In this document: piece after piece, positions 1-9,179 of the stretch | Numbering within the stretch: the stretch's first letter is position 1 | Layout of the letters: each line of letters starts with the position of its first letter | Source of the DNA: Pseudomonas entomophila | GTDB lineage: Bacteria; Pseudomonadota; Gammaproteobacteria; Pseudomonadales; Pseudomonadaceae | Assembly (NCBI RefSeq): GCF_023277925.1 | Contig: NZ_CP063832.1 | Span: forward strand, 806,001 to 870,000 | Direction of reading: 5' to 3' | Length of the DNA stretch: 64,000 nt | Notes under the pieces: generated by a model | What the model saw: only the letters and a program-made list of their open reading frames with translations | Told to the model about the DNA's origin: nothing | The model's database searches: none | Position numbers and translations under genes: made by a program

Positions 1-2117
1 GCCCGCACTCCGATGGTGCGGGCGGTCAGTTGATCCGTGCCTTCCTGCCCAACGCCCTGAGCGTGCGCGTGCTGGCGCGCCACGACGAGCAAGTGCTCGT
101 CGACATGCAACCGGCCAGCCTGCCGGGCCTGTACACCGCGCACCTGGACCAAGCGATCCCTTACCTGCTGCAGATCGGCTGGGCCGGTGGCGAGCAGGTC
201 ACCGAGGACCCCTACAGCTTTGGTCCGCAGTTGGGCGACATGGACATGTACCTGTTCGCCGAGGGCAATCACCGCGACCTGTCCGGGCGCTTCGGCGCTC
301 AGCCCATCCAGGTCGACGGTATCGACGGCGTGTGTTTCTCGGTATGGGCACCCAACGCCCGGCGGGTGTCCGTGGTCGGCGACTTCAACAACTGGGATGG
401 CCGGCGCCACCCCATGCGCCTGCGTCACAGCGCTGGGGTGTGGGAGCTGTTCGTGCCCCGGCTTGGTGTGGGGGAAACCTACAAGTTCGAAGTGCTCGGC
501 CAGGACGGTGTGTTGCCATTGAAGGCCGACCCCCTGGCCCGCGCCACCGAACTGCCGCCCAGCACCGCGTCGAAGGTGGCCGGGGCGCTGGTCCACGAGT
601 GGCGCGATCATGGCTGGATGGCGCAGCGTGCCCAGCGCCACGCCTACAACGCGCCGCTGTCGATCTACGAGCTGCATGCCGGCTCCTGGCGCTGCGAGCT
701 GGACGATGCTGGCGAAGTCGCGCGCTTCTACAACTGGCGCGAACTGGCCGACCGCCTTGTCCCCTATGTTCAGGAACTGGGCTTCACCCACATCGAGCTG
801 ATGCCGATCATGGAGCACCCGTTCGGCGGCTCCTGGGGCTACCAGCCGCTGTCGCTGTTCGCGCCCACCTCGCGCTACGGCAGCGCCGAGGATTTCGCCG
901 CGTTCGTCGACGCCTGCCATCAGGGCGGCATCGGCGTGATCCTTGACTGGGTGCCGGCGCATTTCCCCACCGACGAGCACGGCCTGGCGCGTTTCGACGG
1001 CACTGCGTTGTATGAGTACGACAACCCGCTGGAGGGCTTTCACCAGGACTGGAACACGCTGATCTACAACCTTGGCCGCAACGAAGTGCGCGGCTTCATG
1101 CTGGCCTCGGCGCTGCACTGGCTCAAGCACTTCCATATCGACGGCCTGCGCGTCGACGCGGTGGCGTCGATGCTCTACCGCGACTACTCGCGCAAGGCCG
1201 GTGAATGGGTGCCCAACCGCCATGGCGGGCGCGAGAACCTCGAGGCCATCGACTTCATCCGCCACCTCAACAGCGTCGCCGCCCATGAAGCGCCGGGCGC
1301 GCTGATCATCGCCGAGGAGTCCACCGCCTGGCCCGGCGTCAGCCAGCCGGTGCAGCAGGGTGGGCTGGGGTTCGCCTACAAGTGGAACATGGGCTGGATG
1401 CACGACACGTTGCACTACATTCAGAACGACCCGATCCACCGCACCTACCACCACAACGAAATGAGCTTCGGGCTGATCTACGCCTACTCCGAGCATTTCA
1501 TCCTGCCCATCTCCCACGACGAGGTGGTGCACGGCAAGCACTCGCTGATCGACAAGATGCCCGGCGACCGCTGGCAGAAGTTCGCCAACCTGCGCGCCTA
1601 CCTGACCTTCATGTGGACCCACCCGGGCAAGAAGCTGCTGTTCATGGGCTGCGAGTTCGGCCAATGGCGCGAGTGGAACCATGACCAGCAGCTGGACTGG
1701 TACCTGCTGCAGTATTCCGAGCACCAGGGCGTGCAGAAGCTGGTGGCCGACCTCAACCGGCTGTACCGCGAGCTGCCGGCGCTGCACGAGCAGGACTGCC
1801 AGCCCCAGGGCTTCCAGTGGCTGATCGGCGACGACGCGCACAACAGCGTGTATGCCTGGTTGCGCTGGAGCAGCCAGGGCGAGCCGCTGCTGGTGGTGGC
1901 CAACTTCACCCCGGTGCCGCGGGAGGGGTACCGCATTGGCGTGCCGTTCGGCGCGCGGTGGGCGGAGTTGCTCAATAGCGATGCCGAGCTGTATGCGGGG
2001 TCGAACGTGGGCAATCTCGGGGCGGTGGTGGCCGATGAAGTCGCCAGCCATGGGCAGCCTTTGTCGTTGGCGCTGAACCTGCCGCCGTTGGGGGTGTTGG
2101 TGATGAAGCCGGCATAG
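1..2117 (+). CDS. glgB: 1,4-alpha-glucan branching enzyme GlgB (5' end outside window)
   Basis: Cytoplasmic GH13 enzyme that cuts alpha-1,4 glucan and re-attaches the piece as an alpha-1,6 branch. The reading frame is open back to the first bases of the window (residues PHSDGAGGQ precede LIRAFLP), so the true start lies upstream; about 705 codons are present against roughly 730-740 for the family. An N-terminal CBM48-like segment ([12 protein letters not shown], near nt 370) precedes the TIM barrel. GH13 catalytic residues are visible: nucleophile Asp in [10 protein letters not shown] (nt 1144), acid/base Glu in IIAEES (nt 1306) and the third Asp in [10 protein letters not shown] (nt 1510). 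In pseudomonads this gene usually follows glgE and treS genes; those would lie left of the window (inference). It is convergent with the autotransporter gene, with a REP pair between them. Confidence 0.97.
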   Translation, partial: PHSDGAGGQLIRAFLPNALSVRVLARHDEQVLVDMQPASLPGLYTAHLDQAIPYLLQIGWAGGEQVTEDPYSFGPQLGDMDMYLFAEGNHRDLSGRFGAQPIQVDGIDGVCFSVWAPNARRVSVVGDFNNWDGRRHPMRLRHSAGVWELFVPRLGVGETYKFEVLGQDGVLPLKADPLARATELPPSTASKVAGALVHEWRDHGWMAQRAQRHAYNAPLSIYELHAGSWRCELDDAGEVARFYNWRELADRLVPYVQELGFTHIELMPIMEHPFGGSWGYQPLSLFAPTSRYGSAEDFAAFVDACHQGGIGVILDWVPAHFPTDEHGLARFDGTALYEYDNPLEGFHQDWNTLIYNLGRNEVRGFMLASALHWLKHFHIDGLRVDAVASMLYRDYSRKAGEWVPNRHGGRENLEAIDFIRHLNSVAAHEAPGALIIAEESTAWPGVSQPVQQGGLGFAYKWNMGWMHDTLHYIQNDPIHRTYHHNEMSFGLIYAYSEHFILPISHDEVVHGKHSLIDKMPGDRWQKFANLRAYLTFMWTHPGKKLLFMGCEFGQWREWNHDQQLDWYLLQYSEHQGVQKLVADLNRLYRELPALHEQDCQPQGFQWLIGDDAHNSVYAWLRWSSQGEPLLVVANFTPVPREGYRIGVPFGARWAELLNSDAELYAGSNVGNLGAVVADEVASHGQPLSLALNLPPLGVLVMKPA

Positions 2118-2131
2118 CCCGTACCACCGCT

Positions 2132-2189
2132 GTTCGCCGGCAAGGACGGCTCCTACAGGGTCCAGGTAGGAGCCGGCCTTGCCGGCGAA
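2132..2189. repeat. REP pair, GCCGGCAAGG family
   Basis: Two inverted copies of a REP unit (core TTCGCCGGCAAGG...GGCTCCTAC and its reverse complement) face each other between the convergent ends of glgB and the autotransporter gene. The pair can form a long hairpin in either transcript and probably acts as a shared transcript end. The same family recurs at 52266-52322 and 56878-56981. Confidence 0.85.
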
Positions 2190-2194
2190 TAGCG

Positions 2195-3271
2195 CTACCA
2201 GCGCATCCGAACGCCCAGGCTGCCGATCAACCCATTCAGGTCGTTGTCATCCACATCGCTGCTGTAGTCGGCGCTGACGAACAGCGCCACATTGGGCGTG
2301 ACCCGCGCCACCAGCCCTAACCCCAATTCCACCGTGGTGGCGCTGCGCGAGCTGGAGATCTTGTCCACCTGGTCCAGCTTCACCGCGTCGGTGTTGCTGA
2401 AGTCATGCCAGACGTTGGTGCGCACGTAGGGTTCGATGGGCATGCCGCTGACTTCGTAGCGCGCCGACAGCTTGGCACCGACCCGACCGCTCCAGGTGGG
2501 CTGGCTGTCGAAGGCTTGCAGGGTTTCTTCCTGGGCCTGGTTGCCGGGGAAGAACTGCTGGTTGATCAACTGCGCCTGGGGTTCGATCACCCAGCCGCCA
2601 CCCAACCCGATGGGGTAGCCGCCTTCCACCGAGAAGGTCATCGCATGGCCGCTGTCATCGACCCGTTCGCCGGCCTGGGAGCGGCCGTTGACGTCGATGC
2701 GCGTGCCCATGGCCACCGCATCCACGTGCCAGCCCTGCTCGTGGGTCATGCTCCAGTAAACGCCCAGGCTCTCGCCGCTGAGGTTGACCGCGTCGCGCTG
2801 CTTGTCACCCAGCAGGGGGCGCATGCCGTTGAAACTGCTCTGCAGGTTGTTGTGCCCCATGAAGATCCCCGCGCGGTGCACGCTGCCGTCGCTGGCCTCG
2901 CGCACGAACAGGTCCGGGCCGATCATCAGTTGCTGGCTGGGGGCTTCCAGTTGCGCCGGCGCCTGGGCGCCAATGCGCGGTGCGCCGGGGAAGAACTGCG
3001 CCCACTGGCTGGCGATGGTATCCGGCGTCGCCAGGCTGTGGCGTTCGCCCATGCGCTCGGAGAAGGCGTTGAGCAGGCCCTGGTTGAGGCCGCTGGCGTT
3101 TAACGGGTCCAGGGATAGTCGCGGCACCTCGGCCTGCTCGAGAAAGCGGGCGAAGGGCTCGCCTTCCTGCGCTTCGAAAGCGAAGGTTTCCACCGGGGTT
3201 GCCAGAAGCAGCGACGTGGAAACCGCGTAGAAAAAGACATCGAAACGCGAGGGATTCGAGGTGCTTTTCAT
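2195..3271 (-). CDS. autotransporter beta-barrel protein with a very short passenger
   Basis: 358 residues. The start is supported by AGGAGA about 9 bases upstream. There is an N-terminal hydrophobic segment (FYAVSTSLLLATPVETFAF) that fits a signal peptide. Residues about 35-95 are a short non-barrel segment. From about residue 100 the pattern is that of an autotransporter beta domain: alternating strands, WHVDAVAMGTRIDVN, WVIEPQAQLINQQF, VELGLGLVARVTPNVALFV, and a C-terminal aromatic (RMRW) as in outer-membrane barrels. Classical passengers are hundreds of residues long; here almost none exists, so it may be a cut-down autotransporter or a stand-alone barrel. tamA and tamB, which help insert such barrels, lie at 42.8-48.2 kb. 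Substrate or function is not evident. Confidence 0.8.
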   Translation of the reverse strand: MKSTSNPSRFDVFFYAVSTSLLLATPVETFAFEAQEGEPFARFLEQAEVPRLSLDPLNASGLNQGLLNAFSERMGERHSLATPDTIASQWAQFFPGAPRIGAQAPAQLEAPSQQLMIGPDLFVREASDGSVHRAGIFMGHNNLQSSFNGMRPLLGDKQRDAVNLSGESLGVYWSMTHEQGWHVDAVAMGTRIDVNGRSQAGERVDDSGHAMTFSVEGGYPIGLGGGWVIEPQAQLINQQFFPGNQAQEETLQAFDSQPTWSGRVGAKLSARYEVSGMPIEPYVRTNVWHDFSNTDAVKLDQVDKISSSRSATTVELGLGLVARVTPNVALFVSADYSSDVDDNDLNGLIGSLGVRMRW

Positions 3272-3861
3272 GGCGGATCTCCTGTTGAGGGTTGAGGGAC
3301 AGCGCGTGGGGCAACCGCAGAGCAGGCCTTATGTCACGTGCTGTACGTCAAAAACAGGGCGACCAAAGCCGGCGCGCCAGCCTCGAAGGGCGCGCACGAA
3401 GGCGCGAGCTAGAGGCCCGGCACGAGTTTTTACGTCTGCTGATTACTGTTCAGCTAAGGAGAGGACGGGGCTTGCGTCAAGAAAGCGTGAATGGCGTGGT
3501 AAAGGTTCGTTTATCAATGCAACTGTTTGATTTTTGGCATTTTTTAAATCGGCATATCGACAATGGTGATTTGCCGTTCCCGCGCTATGCCGAATCGTTG
3601 CTAGCGTCGATGTTTTTCAGGTGTTCGACGGTAGAGTTGCATCGTCTATGAGAGCGAGCGCCGCCGGCGCGGCGCATCGCGGATGAATCCGCTCCTACAG
3701 ATTTTGTTTAGGGCCAGTCATGCCGCAGGGACCGTCCCACGGTTTTTCGGCTGGAGCCGCGGTCGCCCCACTTGCTTGTAGGAGCGGATTCATCCGCGAT
3801 GCGCCGCGCGGCGCTCGATCTCAAGAACACTGCAAGGCTAGCGACAAGCACATCCGTCGGC
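3272..3861. other. 590-base non-coding region upstream of the autotransporter gene
   Basis: No convincing gene. Positions 3480-3650 are AT-rich compared with the surroundings and probably hold the promoter of the minus-strand autotransporter gene; the rest is occupied by a large REP pair (3652-3818). Short open frames here have no ribosome binding site or recognisable product. Confidence 0.6.
3652..3818. repeat. large REP pair, GGATGAATCCGCTCCTAC family
   Basis: Left arm 3652-3699 and right arm 3777-3818 are near-perfect inverted copies: GCATCGCGGATGAATCCG followed by CTCCTACA, and its complement. GC-rich flanks (GAGCG...GGCGCGGCGC) extend the pairing. The arms are separated by about 77 bases. 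It lies just after the stop of glgX on the minus strand and probably marks that operon's 3' end. Confidence 0.85.
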
Positions 3862-6015
3862 TCACTCCTCCTCACGCTGCAGCGCCATCAACAACAACGA
3901 CCGCCCCTTGACCTCGAACACCGTCTCGAACTGCAGGTGCTGCGGCTTGCGCATCTCCGGCCGGTCGGTGTCCACCAGGCAACTCCAGTAGTCGCCCTGC
4001 GGCACCGTCGGTAGCTTGAATGGCACCACGTCGTGGTAGGCGTTGACGATCAGCAGCAGCGTCGCTTCGGCGCCGGGCCGGGCGATGCCGCTGGCCTGGG
4101 CGCGACCGTCCATCAACATGCCCAGGCAGCGCCCGTGCGGGTCTTCCCACTGCTCGACGGTCATCTCCTCGCCGTCGGGGGCGAGCCAGGTCACGTCCTT
4201 GACACCGATCGCCTCGTTGTAGTCGCCGACCAGGAAACGCGAGCGGCGCAGGATCGGGTAGGCCAGACGCAGCCGGGTCAGGCGCTTGACGAAGGCCAGC
4301 AATTCCTTGCCTTCCTGGTCCAGTTCCCAGTTCACCCAGCCGATTTCGCTGTCCTGGCAGTAGGCATTGTTGTTGCCGTGCTGGGTACGGCTGAATTCGT
4401 CGCCGGCGACGATCATCGGCGTGCCCTGGGCCAGCAGGAGGGTGGCGAAGAAGTTGCGCATCTGGCGCATGCGCAGGGCGTTGATCTGCGGGTCGTGCGT
4501 GGGGCCTTCCACGCCGCAGTTCCACGACAGGTTGTTGGGGGTGCCGTCCTGGTTGTCCTCGTCGTTGTCCTCGTTGTGTTTCTCGTTGTACGAAACCAGG
4601 TCGCGCAGGGTGAAACCGTCGTGGGCGGTGACGAAGTTGACCGAGGCGTAGGGGCGCCGGCCGCGGTTGTTGAACAGGTCGCCCGAGGCGGTGATGCGCG
4701 CGGCGAAGTCGGCGAGCATGCCTTCGTCGCCCTTCCAGAAACCGCGCACGGTGTCGCGGAAGCGGTCGTTCCACTCCGCCCAGCCGGGGGCGAAGTTGCC
4801 CACCTGGTACCCGCCGGGGCCGCAGTCCCAGGGTTCGGCGATCAGCTTGACCTGGCTGAGCATCGGGTCCTGGCGGCAGGCGACGAGGAAGCCGTGGCGC
4901 TCGCTGTAGCCGTCGTGGTAGCGGCCAAGGATGGTCGCCAGGTCGAAGCGGAAACCATCCACGTGCATTTCGCCGGCCCAGTAACGCAGTGAGTCGGTGA
5001 CCAGTTGCAGCACGCAGGGGTGGCTGAGGTCCAGGGTGTTGCCGGTGCCGGAGTCGTTGATGTAGAAGCGCTTGTCGTCGGGCATCAGGCGGTAGTACGA
5101 GGCGTTGTCGATGCCGCGCATCGACAGCGTCGGGCCGCGCTCGTTGCCTTCGGCGGTGTGGTTGTAGACCACGTCGAGGATCACCTCGAGCCCGGCGTCG
5201 TGCAGGTGGGCGACCATCTCCTTGAACTCGGCGATCTTGCCGCTGGCCAGGTAGCGCGGGTGGGGGGCGAAGAAGGCGATGCTGTTGTAGCCCCAGTAGT
5301 TGTTCAGGCCCTTGTCCAGCAGATGCTGGTCGTTGACGAAGGCGTGGATCGGCAGCAGCTCGATGCTCGACACCCCAAGTGCCTTGATGTGGCCGAGCAG
5401 TTCGTCGTTGGCAAGGCCGGCGAAGGTGCCGCGCAAGTCCTCTGGCACGGCGGGGTGGCGCATGCTGATGCCGCGGGTGTGGGCCTCGTAGAGGATCGTG
5501 CGCTCCCAGGGGATCAGCACGCGCTGGTCGCGGCCCCAGGTGAAGGCCGGGTCGATCACCTTGCACTTGGGCACGAAGGGCGCGCTGTCGCGCTCATCGA
5601 ATGACAGGTCGCCGTCGGGGTGGCCGATGGTGTAGCCGAACAGCGCCTCGGACCATTTCAGCGTGCCCACCAGTTGCTTGGCGTAGGGGTCGATCAGCAG
5701 CTTGTTGGGGTTGAAGCGATGGCCGTTGGCCGGGTCGTACGGGCCGTGCACGCGGTAGCCATAGACCAGGCCAGGATGGGCGTCCGGCAGGTAGCCGTGG
5801 TAGGTCTCGTCGGTGTACTCGGGCAGCTCGATGCGCTCGAGCTCGTGTTCGCCGGTGGCGTCGAACAGGCACAGTTCGACCTTGCTGGCATTGGCCGAGA
5901 ACAGGGCGAAGTTGACCCCCAGGCCGTCCCAGGTGGCGCCGAGCGGGAAGGGCAGGCCTTCGCGGATGCGCGACGGGGCGACGGAGCGGGTTTTCTTCGG
6001 GGCGCGGGGGCTCAT
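3862..6015 (-). CDS. glgX: glycogen debranching enzyme GlgX
   Basis: 717-residue GH13 enzyme that hydrolyses alpha-1,6 branches of limit dextrins, releasing linear maltodextrin for TreY, MalQ and phosphorylase. An N-terminal CBM48-like domain (LPFPLGATWDGLGVNFALF) precedes the barrel. Catalytic residues: nucleophile Asp in GFRFDLATIL, Glu in LIAEPWDCG, Asp in TAHDGFTLRD. Length and motifs match full-length bacterial GlgX. The start has GAGGA upstream. It is the last gene of the glgA-treZ-malQ-treY-DUF2934 run but is separated from the preceding gene by 129 bases that contain a REP pair, so its expression may be uncoupled from the upstream genes. Confidence 0.97.
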   Translation of the reverse strand: MSPRAPKKTRSVAPSRIREGLPFPLGATWDGLGVNFALFSANASKVELCLFDATGEHELERIELPEYTDETYHGYLPDAHPGLVYGYRVHGPYDPANGHRFNPNKLLIDPYAKQLVGTLKWSEALFGYTIGHPDGDLSFDERDSAPFVPKCKVIDPAFTWGRDQRVLIPWERTILYEAHTRGISMRHPAVPEDLRGTFAGLANDELLGHIKALGVSSIELLPIHAFVNDQHLLDKGLNNYWGYNSIAFFAPHPRYLASGKIAEFKEMVAHLHDAGLEVILDVVYNHTAEGNERGPTLSMRGIDNASYYRLMPDDKRFYINDSGTGNTLDLSHPCVLQLVTDSLRYWAGEMHVDGFRFDLATILGRYHDGYSERHGFLVACRQDPMLSQVKLIAEPWDCGPGGYQVGNFAPGWAEWNDRFRDTVRGFWKGDEGMLADFAARITASGDLFNNRGRRPYASVNFVTAHDGFTLRDLVSYNEKHNEDNDEDNQDGTPNNLSWNCGVEGPTHDPQINALRMRQMRNFFATLLLAQGTPMIVAGDEFSRTQHGNNNAYCQDSEIGWVNWELDQEGKELLAFVKRLTRLRLAYPILRRSRFLVGDYNEAIGVKDVTWLAPDGEEMTVEQWEDPHGRCLGMLMDGRAQASGIARPGAEATLLLIVNAYHDVVPFKLPTVPQGDYWSCLVDTDRPEMRKPQHLQFETVFEVKGRSLLLMALQREEE

Positions 6016-6057
6016 GGCGGTCCTCGTGGTGCGGGGGAAAGCTTGGGTGGCAATACT

Positions 6058-6134
6058 GGCCTCTTCGCGGGTAAACCCGCTGTGTCAGGAGAGCAGCGCG
6101 CACCTGTCACAGCGGGCCTGCCCGCGAAGAGGCC
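6058..6134. repeat. inverted repeat (REP-like) between DUF2934 gene and glgX
   Basis: The left arm GGCCTCTTCGCGGG...CCCGCTGTG (6058-6084) pairs with CACAGCGGG...CCCGCGAAGAGGCC (6108-6134), differing only in a 4-base centre. It is a REP-type palindrome inside an operon gap and could attenuate or stabilise the transcript entering glgX. Confidence 0.75.
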
Positions 6135-6144
6135 GGTGCAGGTG

Positions 6145-6387
6145 TCAGCCCGCCGTTGGCTTCTTCACTGCCCGAGGCTTCTTGACGGCAGCAGGTTTCT
6201 CCACCGGCGCTACCTTCGGCTTGGCGGCCGCCTTCTTGCGTGGCGCGACTTTAGGCGCCAACGATTCGGCCTCGGCGAGCTTGCGCGCCATGTCCCAATG
6301 GCGGTCTTCCTGGCCGGCCGGCTTACCCTCCGACTCCCAGATCTGATAGGCGAATTCGCGAATACGTTTTTCATCGACACTCATCAC
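6145..6387 (-). CDS. DUF2934 family small protein
   Basis: 80 residues. The N-terminal half (RIREFAYQIWESEGKPAGQEDRHW, cut here as two stretches: RIREFAYQIWESEG and GQEDRHWDMARKLAE) is the DUF2934 signature. The C-terminal half is a low-complexity Lys/Ala/Pro tail (KVAPRKKAAAKPKVAP) like that of nucleoid-binding proteins. It sits 17 bases after treY in the trehalose operon. The function of DUF2934 is not established; the basic tail suggests nucleic-acid or polyanion binding (inference). Confidence 0.85.
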   Translation of the reverse strand: MMSVDEKRIREFAYQIWESEGKPAGQEDRHWDMARKLAEAESLAPKVAPRKKAAAKPKVAPVEKPAAVKKPRAVKKPTAG

Positions 6388-6404
6388 GACACTCCTGAAT
6401 GCAG

Positions 6405-9179
6405 TTAGGCATGATCAATCAACACATTGACCGGAAACTCTGCCAGTGCGGTGCTCAACAACAGCTCCCTTGAAGGGGGGACCGCGGCACTGGCGAAAAG
6501 TCCCGAACAGTTGGCAGGCGACAAGGCGAACGGCAAGGTCAGCCGGGTATCGTCCCAGTTCTGCGCCGGGATCAAGGGGGTCGGGGCGTTGCCCAGCAGG
6601 GCGCTGGCCAGCCTCGGTACGACGATGACAGCGCGTTCGCCTTCGCCCAGGCGGGCGAAGGCGAACACCTGGTCAGCATGGCGGCCGTGCACGGTGAGCG
6701 GCAGGTAGGCGCCACGCTGGAACAGTTCGGGGTGGGCCTGGCGGCAATCCAGTACCCGCGCGAGCAAGGCCTGCTTGATGCGCCCATCGCGCCAGTGGGC
6801 GAGCAGCTCGGCCGGCGTCGTGCTGCCGTCCAGGCTGGCCCGCCGTGCAGCGTAGTCCACCGGGCGGCGGTTGTCCGGGTCGACCAGTGACAGGTCCCAG
6901 TACTCGTTGCCTTGGTAGAGGTCGGGCACGCCGGGGGTGGTCATGCGTAGCAGGCACTGGGCCAGGCCATTGAGGGCGCCGGGGCAATCGAGGCGGCGCG
7001 CGGCGTTGTGCAGGGATTGGCGCAGTTGCTGGTTCTCGGTGTTCAGCAACAGGCCATCGACATAGTCGGCGCAGGCCTGTTCATAGGCGTCGTTGGGCGC
7101 CGCCCAGCTGCTGTGCAACTTGGCTTCGCGCAGCGCCTTGCGTTGCCACTGGCGAATGCGTTCGGCGTAGGCGCGCAGAGCCGCGGCGTCGTGCAGGTCG
7201 AGGTCCAATGGCCAACTGCCGAGCAGGGTCTGGTACAGCATCAGCTCATCGCCCGGACTGGGGGCGGCGCCATCTTCCAACGCCGTGCGCAAGGGCGTGG
7301 CCAACTCGCGCCAGTGTTCGCAGCGGCTGGCCAGCCATGGCCCGTGCTCGCTGAGCACCGCCAGGCGGGCGCGGCAGTCCTCGCCACGCTTGTGGTCGTG
7401 GGTGGCGGTGGCCAGCAGGTTGTCGGGGAAGTCGCGCAGGCGGCGTTGTACCTCGTTGTGGAACCAGGAGGGATCGGCGCTGAAACGTTCGGCGTCGAAG
7501 CCGACATCATTGCGCGACAGCAAGCGGCCGGAGCGGTAGAACGCGGTGTCCTCCACCGCCTTGGCGGCGCTCGGCGCGGTCAATTGCTGAAAGCGTACGC
7601 AGGCGTGGCGCCGATGCTTGCGGGGGCGGCCAAGTGGTAGCTGGCGCCAGGGCTGTCCGCCGAGCCACTGCTCCAGGTGATCGAGCAACGGCCAGTCGGC
7701 TTCACCCAGTGATCGGCGCGCGCCGGCCAGTGCCTGCTGGAAGAATGCTTCGTCTTCGGTGGGGCGGCCCCCGGCATGGATGTAGGTGCGGTAGACCGGA
7801 TAGTGCTCGACCAGTGCTTGCAATGCGCGACGGATGGCCCCCAGGGTGAGGTCGCGGGTCATCAGGTCGTCGCGGGCCACCTGCAGCAGGGCCTGGGCCA
7901 CCGACTCGCAGTCACCGGCCAGGCTGGCGTTGAGCACCAGGTGGCGGGCTTCGCGCACTTCGTCGGGGAAGTCGGGGCGCTCGCTGACATCACGCCACAG
8001 GTCGCTCAACGGGGCTTCGCCGGCGGGGTCGTGCTGCAACAGCGCTACCTGGTTCATGAACTCGTAGCCCGTGGTGCCGTCGGTGAGCCAGTCGCGGTGC
8101 AGATGTTCGCCTACGCCGAGGATCTTCTCCACGTAGATCGGGAAATGTTCGACAGCTGCCTGCACAGGCCGGCAGGCCAGCAGCCGCTCGACGCGCCGCC
8201 GCAGGTTGCGGCAGTAGCGGCGTGGGTCGGCGAGGCCGTCGATATGGTCGATGCGCAGGCCATCCACCAGCCCCCGTTCGATCAGCTCGAACAATTTAGC
8301 GTGGGTCGCTTCGAACACTTCCGGGCGCTCCACCCGCAGGCCGCCCAGTTCATTGATGTCGAAGAAGCGCCGCCAGTTGATGTCGTCGGCGGCGGTGCGC
8401 CAGCTGGCCAGGCGGTAGACCTGGCGTTCGAGCAGCAGGTGCAGGCGCTTGAAGCCCGCTGCGTCGCGGCTGTCGAAGGCGGCGAGGGCGCCTTCGAGGC
8501 GCGCCCCGGCAGCGACCAGGCGTGCCAGCTCCCGGTGCAGGGGCCGGGCGTCGGCCAGCGGCTCGACGGCTTCGTGCAGGGCGCTGAAGCGTTGGGCCAG
8601 GGCGTGCAGGCGACGGTCCTCGGCCTGGCCGAGGATGCGCCCGTAGTCCGGCGGGCAGATTGGGAAACGGTGTTGATGGTGGGCAACCTCGAACAGGCCT
8701 TGATCCGCGTCGAAGGTCAGCGGGATCTCACCGTCGCGCAAGGCCACGCCGTAGTCGCTCCCCAGGAAGGGCAGCAGCAGTTGCCCGGCCAGCAGCGGGT
8801 CGCTGGAGTGCCACTGGATATCGAAGAAACTCGCGTACGGGCTGCGCCGCCCCCAGGCCAGCAGGCTCTGCCACCAGGGGTTGTCGGCGCCGCCCACGGC
8901 CATGTGGTTGGACACTGTGTCGAGGATCAGCCCCATGCCGTGCTGGCGCAGGGCGGCCACCAGGCGCTGCAGCGCCGCCTCGCCCCCCAGTTCCGGGTTG
9001 ACCCGGGTCGGGTCGACTACATCGTAGCCATGGCGTGAGCCTGCGCGGGCGGTAAGGATTGGCGAGGCATAGACGTGGCTGATACCCAGCCGGGCGAAGT
9101 AGGGCACCAGCGGCACCGCGTCATCGAGGGTGAAGTCGCTGTGCAATTGCAGGCGCAGTGTCGCGGTCAGCGCTTTCAC
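6405..9179 (-). CDS. treY: malto-oligosyltrehalose synthase TreY
   Basis: 924-residue GH13 enzyme that converts the reducing-end alpha-1,4 bond of maltodextrins to an alpha,alpha-1,1 bond; TreZ then releases trehalose. The start is GTG, chosen because it overlaps the malQ stop by 4 bases (GTGA), a translational-coupling arrangement. Motifs: N-terminal ATLRLQLHSDFTLDDAV and YASPILTARAGSRHGYDVVD typical of TreY, nucleophile Asp in GLRIDHIDGL, Glu in PIYVEKIL, and ATATHDHKRGEDCRARL near the third catalytic Asp. The length is normal for the family. Confidence 0.97.
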   Translation of the reverse strand: MKALTATLRLQLHSDFTLDDAVPLVPYFARLGISHVYASPILTARAGSRHGYDVVDPTRVNPELGGEAALQRLVAALRQHGMGLILDTVSNHMAVGGADNPWWQSLLAWGRRSPYASFFDIQWHSSDPLLAGQLLLPFLGSDYGVALRDGEIPLTFDADQGLFEVAHHQHRFPICPPDYGRILGQAEDRRLHALAQRFSALHEAVEPLADARPLHRELARLVAAGARLEGALAAFDSRDAAGFKRLHLLLERQVYRLASWRTAADDINWRRFFDINELGGLRVERPEVFEATHAKLFELIERGLVDGLRIDHIDGLADPRRYCRNLRRRVERLLACRPVQAAVEHFPIYVEKILGVGEHLHRDWLTDGTTGYEFMNQVALLQHDPAGEAPLSDLWRDVSERPDFPDEVREARHLVLNASLAGDCESVAQALLQVARDDLMTRDLTLGAIRRALQALVEHYPVYRTYIHAGGRPTEDEAFFQQALAGARRSLGEADWPLLDHLEQWLGGQPWRQLPLGRPRKHRRHACVRFQQLTAPSAAKAVEDTAFYRSGRLLSRNDVGFDAERFSADPSWFHNEVQRRLRDFPDNLLATATHDHKRGEDCRARLAVLSEHGPWLASRCEHWRELATPLRTALEDGAAPSPGDELMLYQTLLGSWPLDLDLHDAAALRAYAERIRQWQRKALREAKLHSSWAAPNDAYEQACADYVDGLLLNTENQQLRQSLHNAARRLDCPGALNGLAQCLLRMTTPGVPDLYQGNEYWDLSLVDPDNRRPVDYAARRASLDGSTTPAELLAHWRDGRIKQALLARVLDCRQAHPELFQRGAYLPLTVHGRHADQVFAFARLGEGERAVIVVPRLASALLGNAPTPLIPAQNWDDTRLTLPFALSPANCSGLFASAAVPPSRELLLSTALAEFPVNVLIDHA

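Noticed and set aside
30..32. TTG as the glgB start
   Set aside because: The frame is open upstream to the window edge and those residues match the GlgB N-terminal region, so the gene is cut by the edge.
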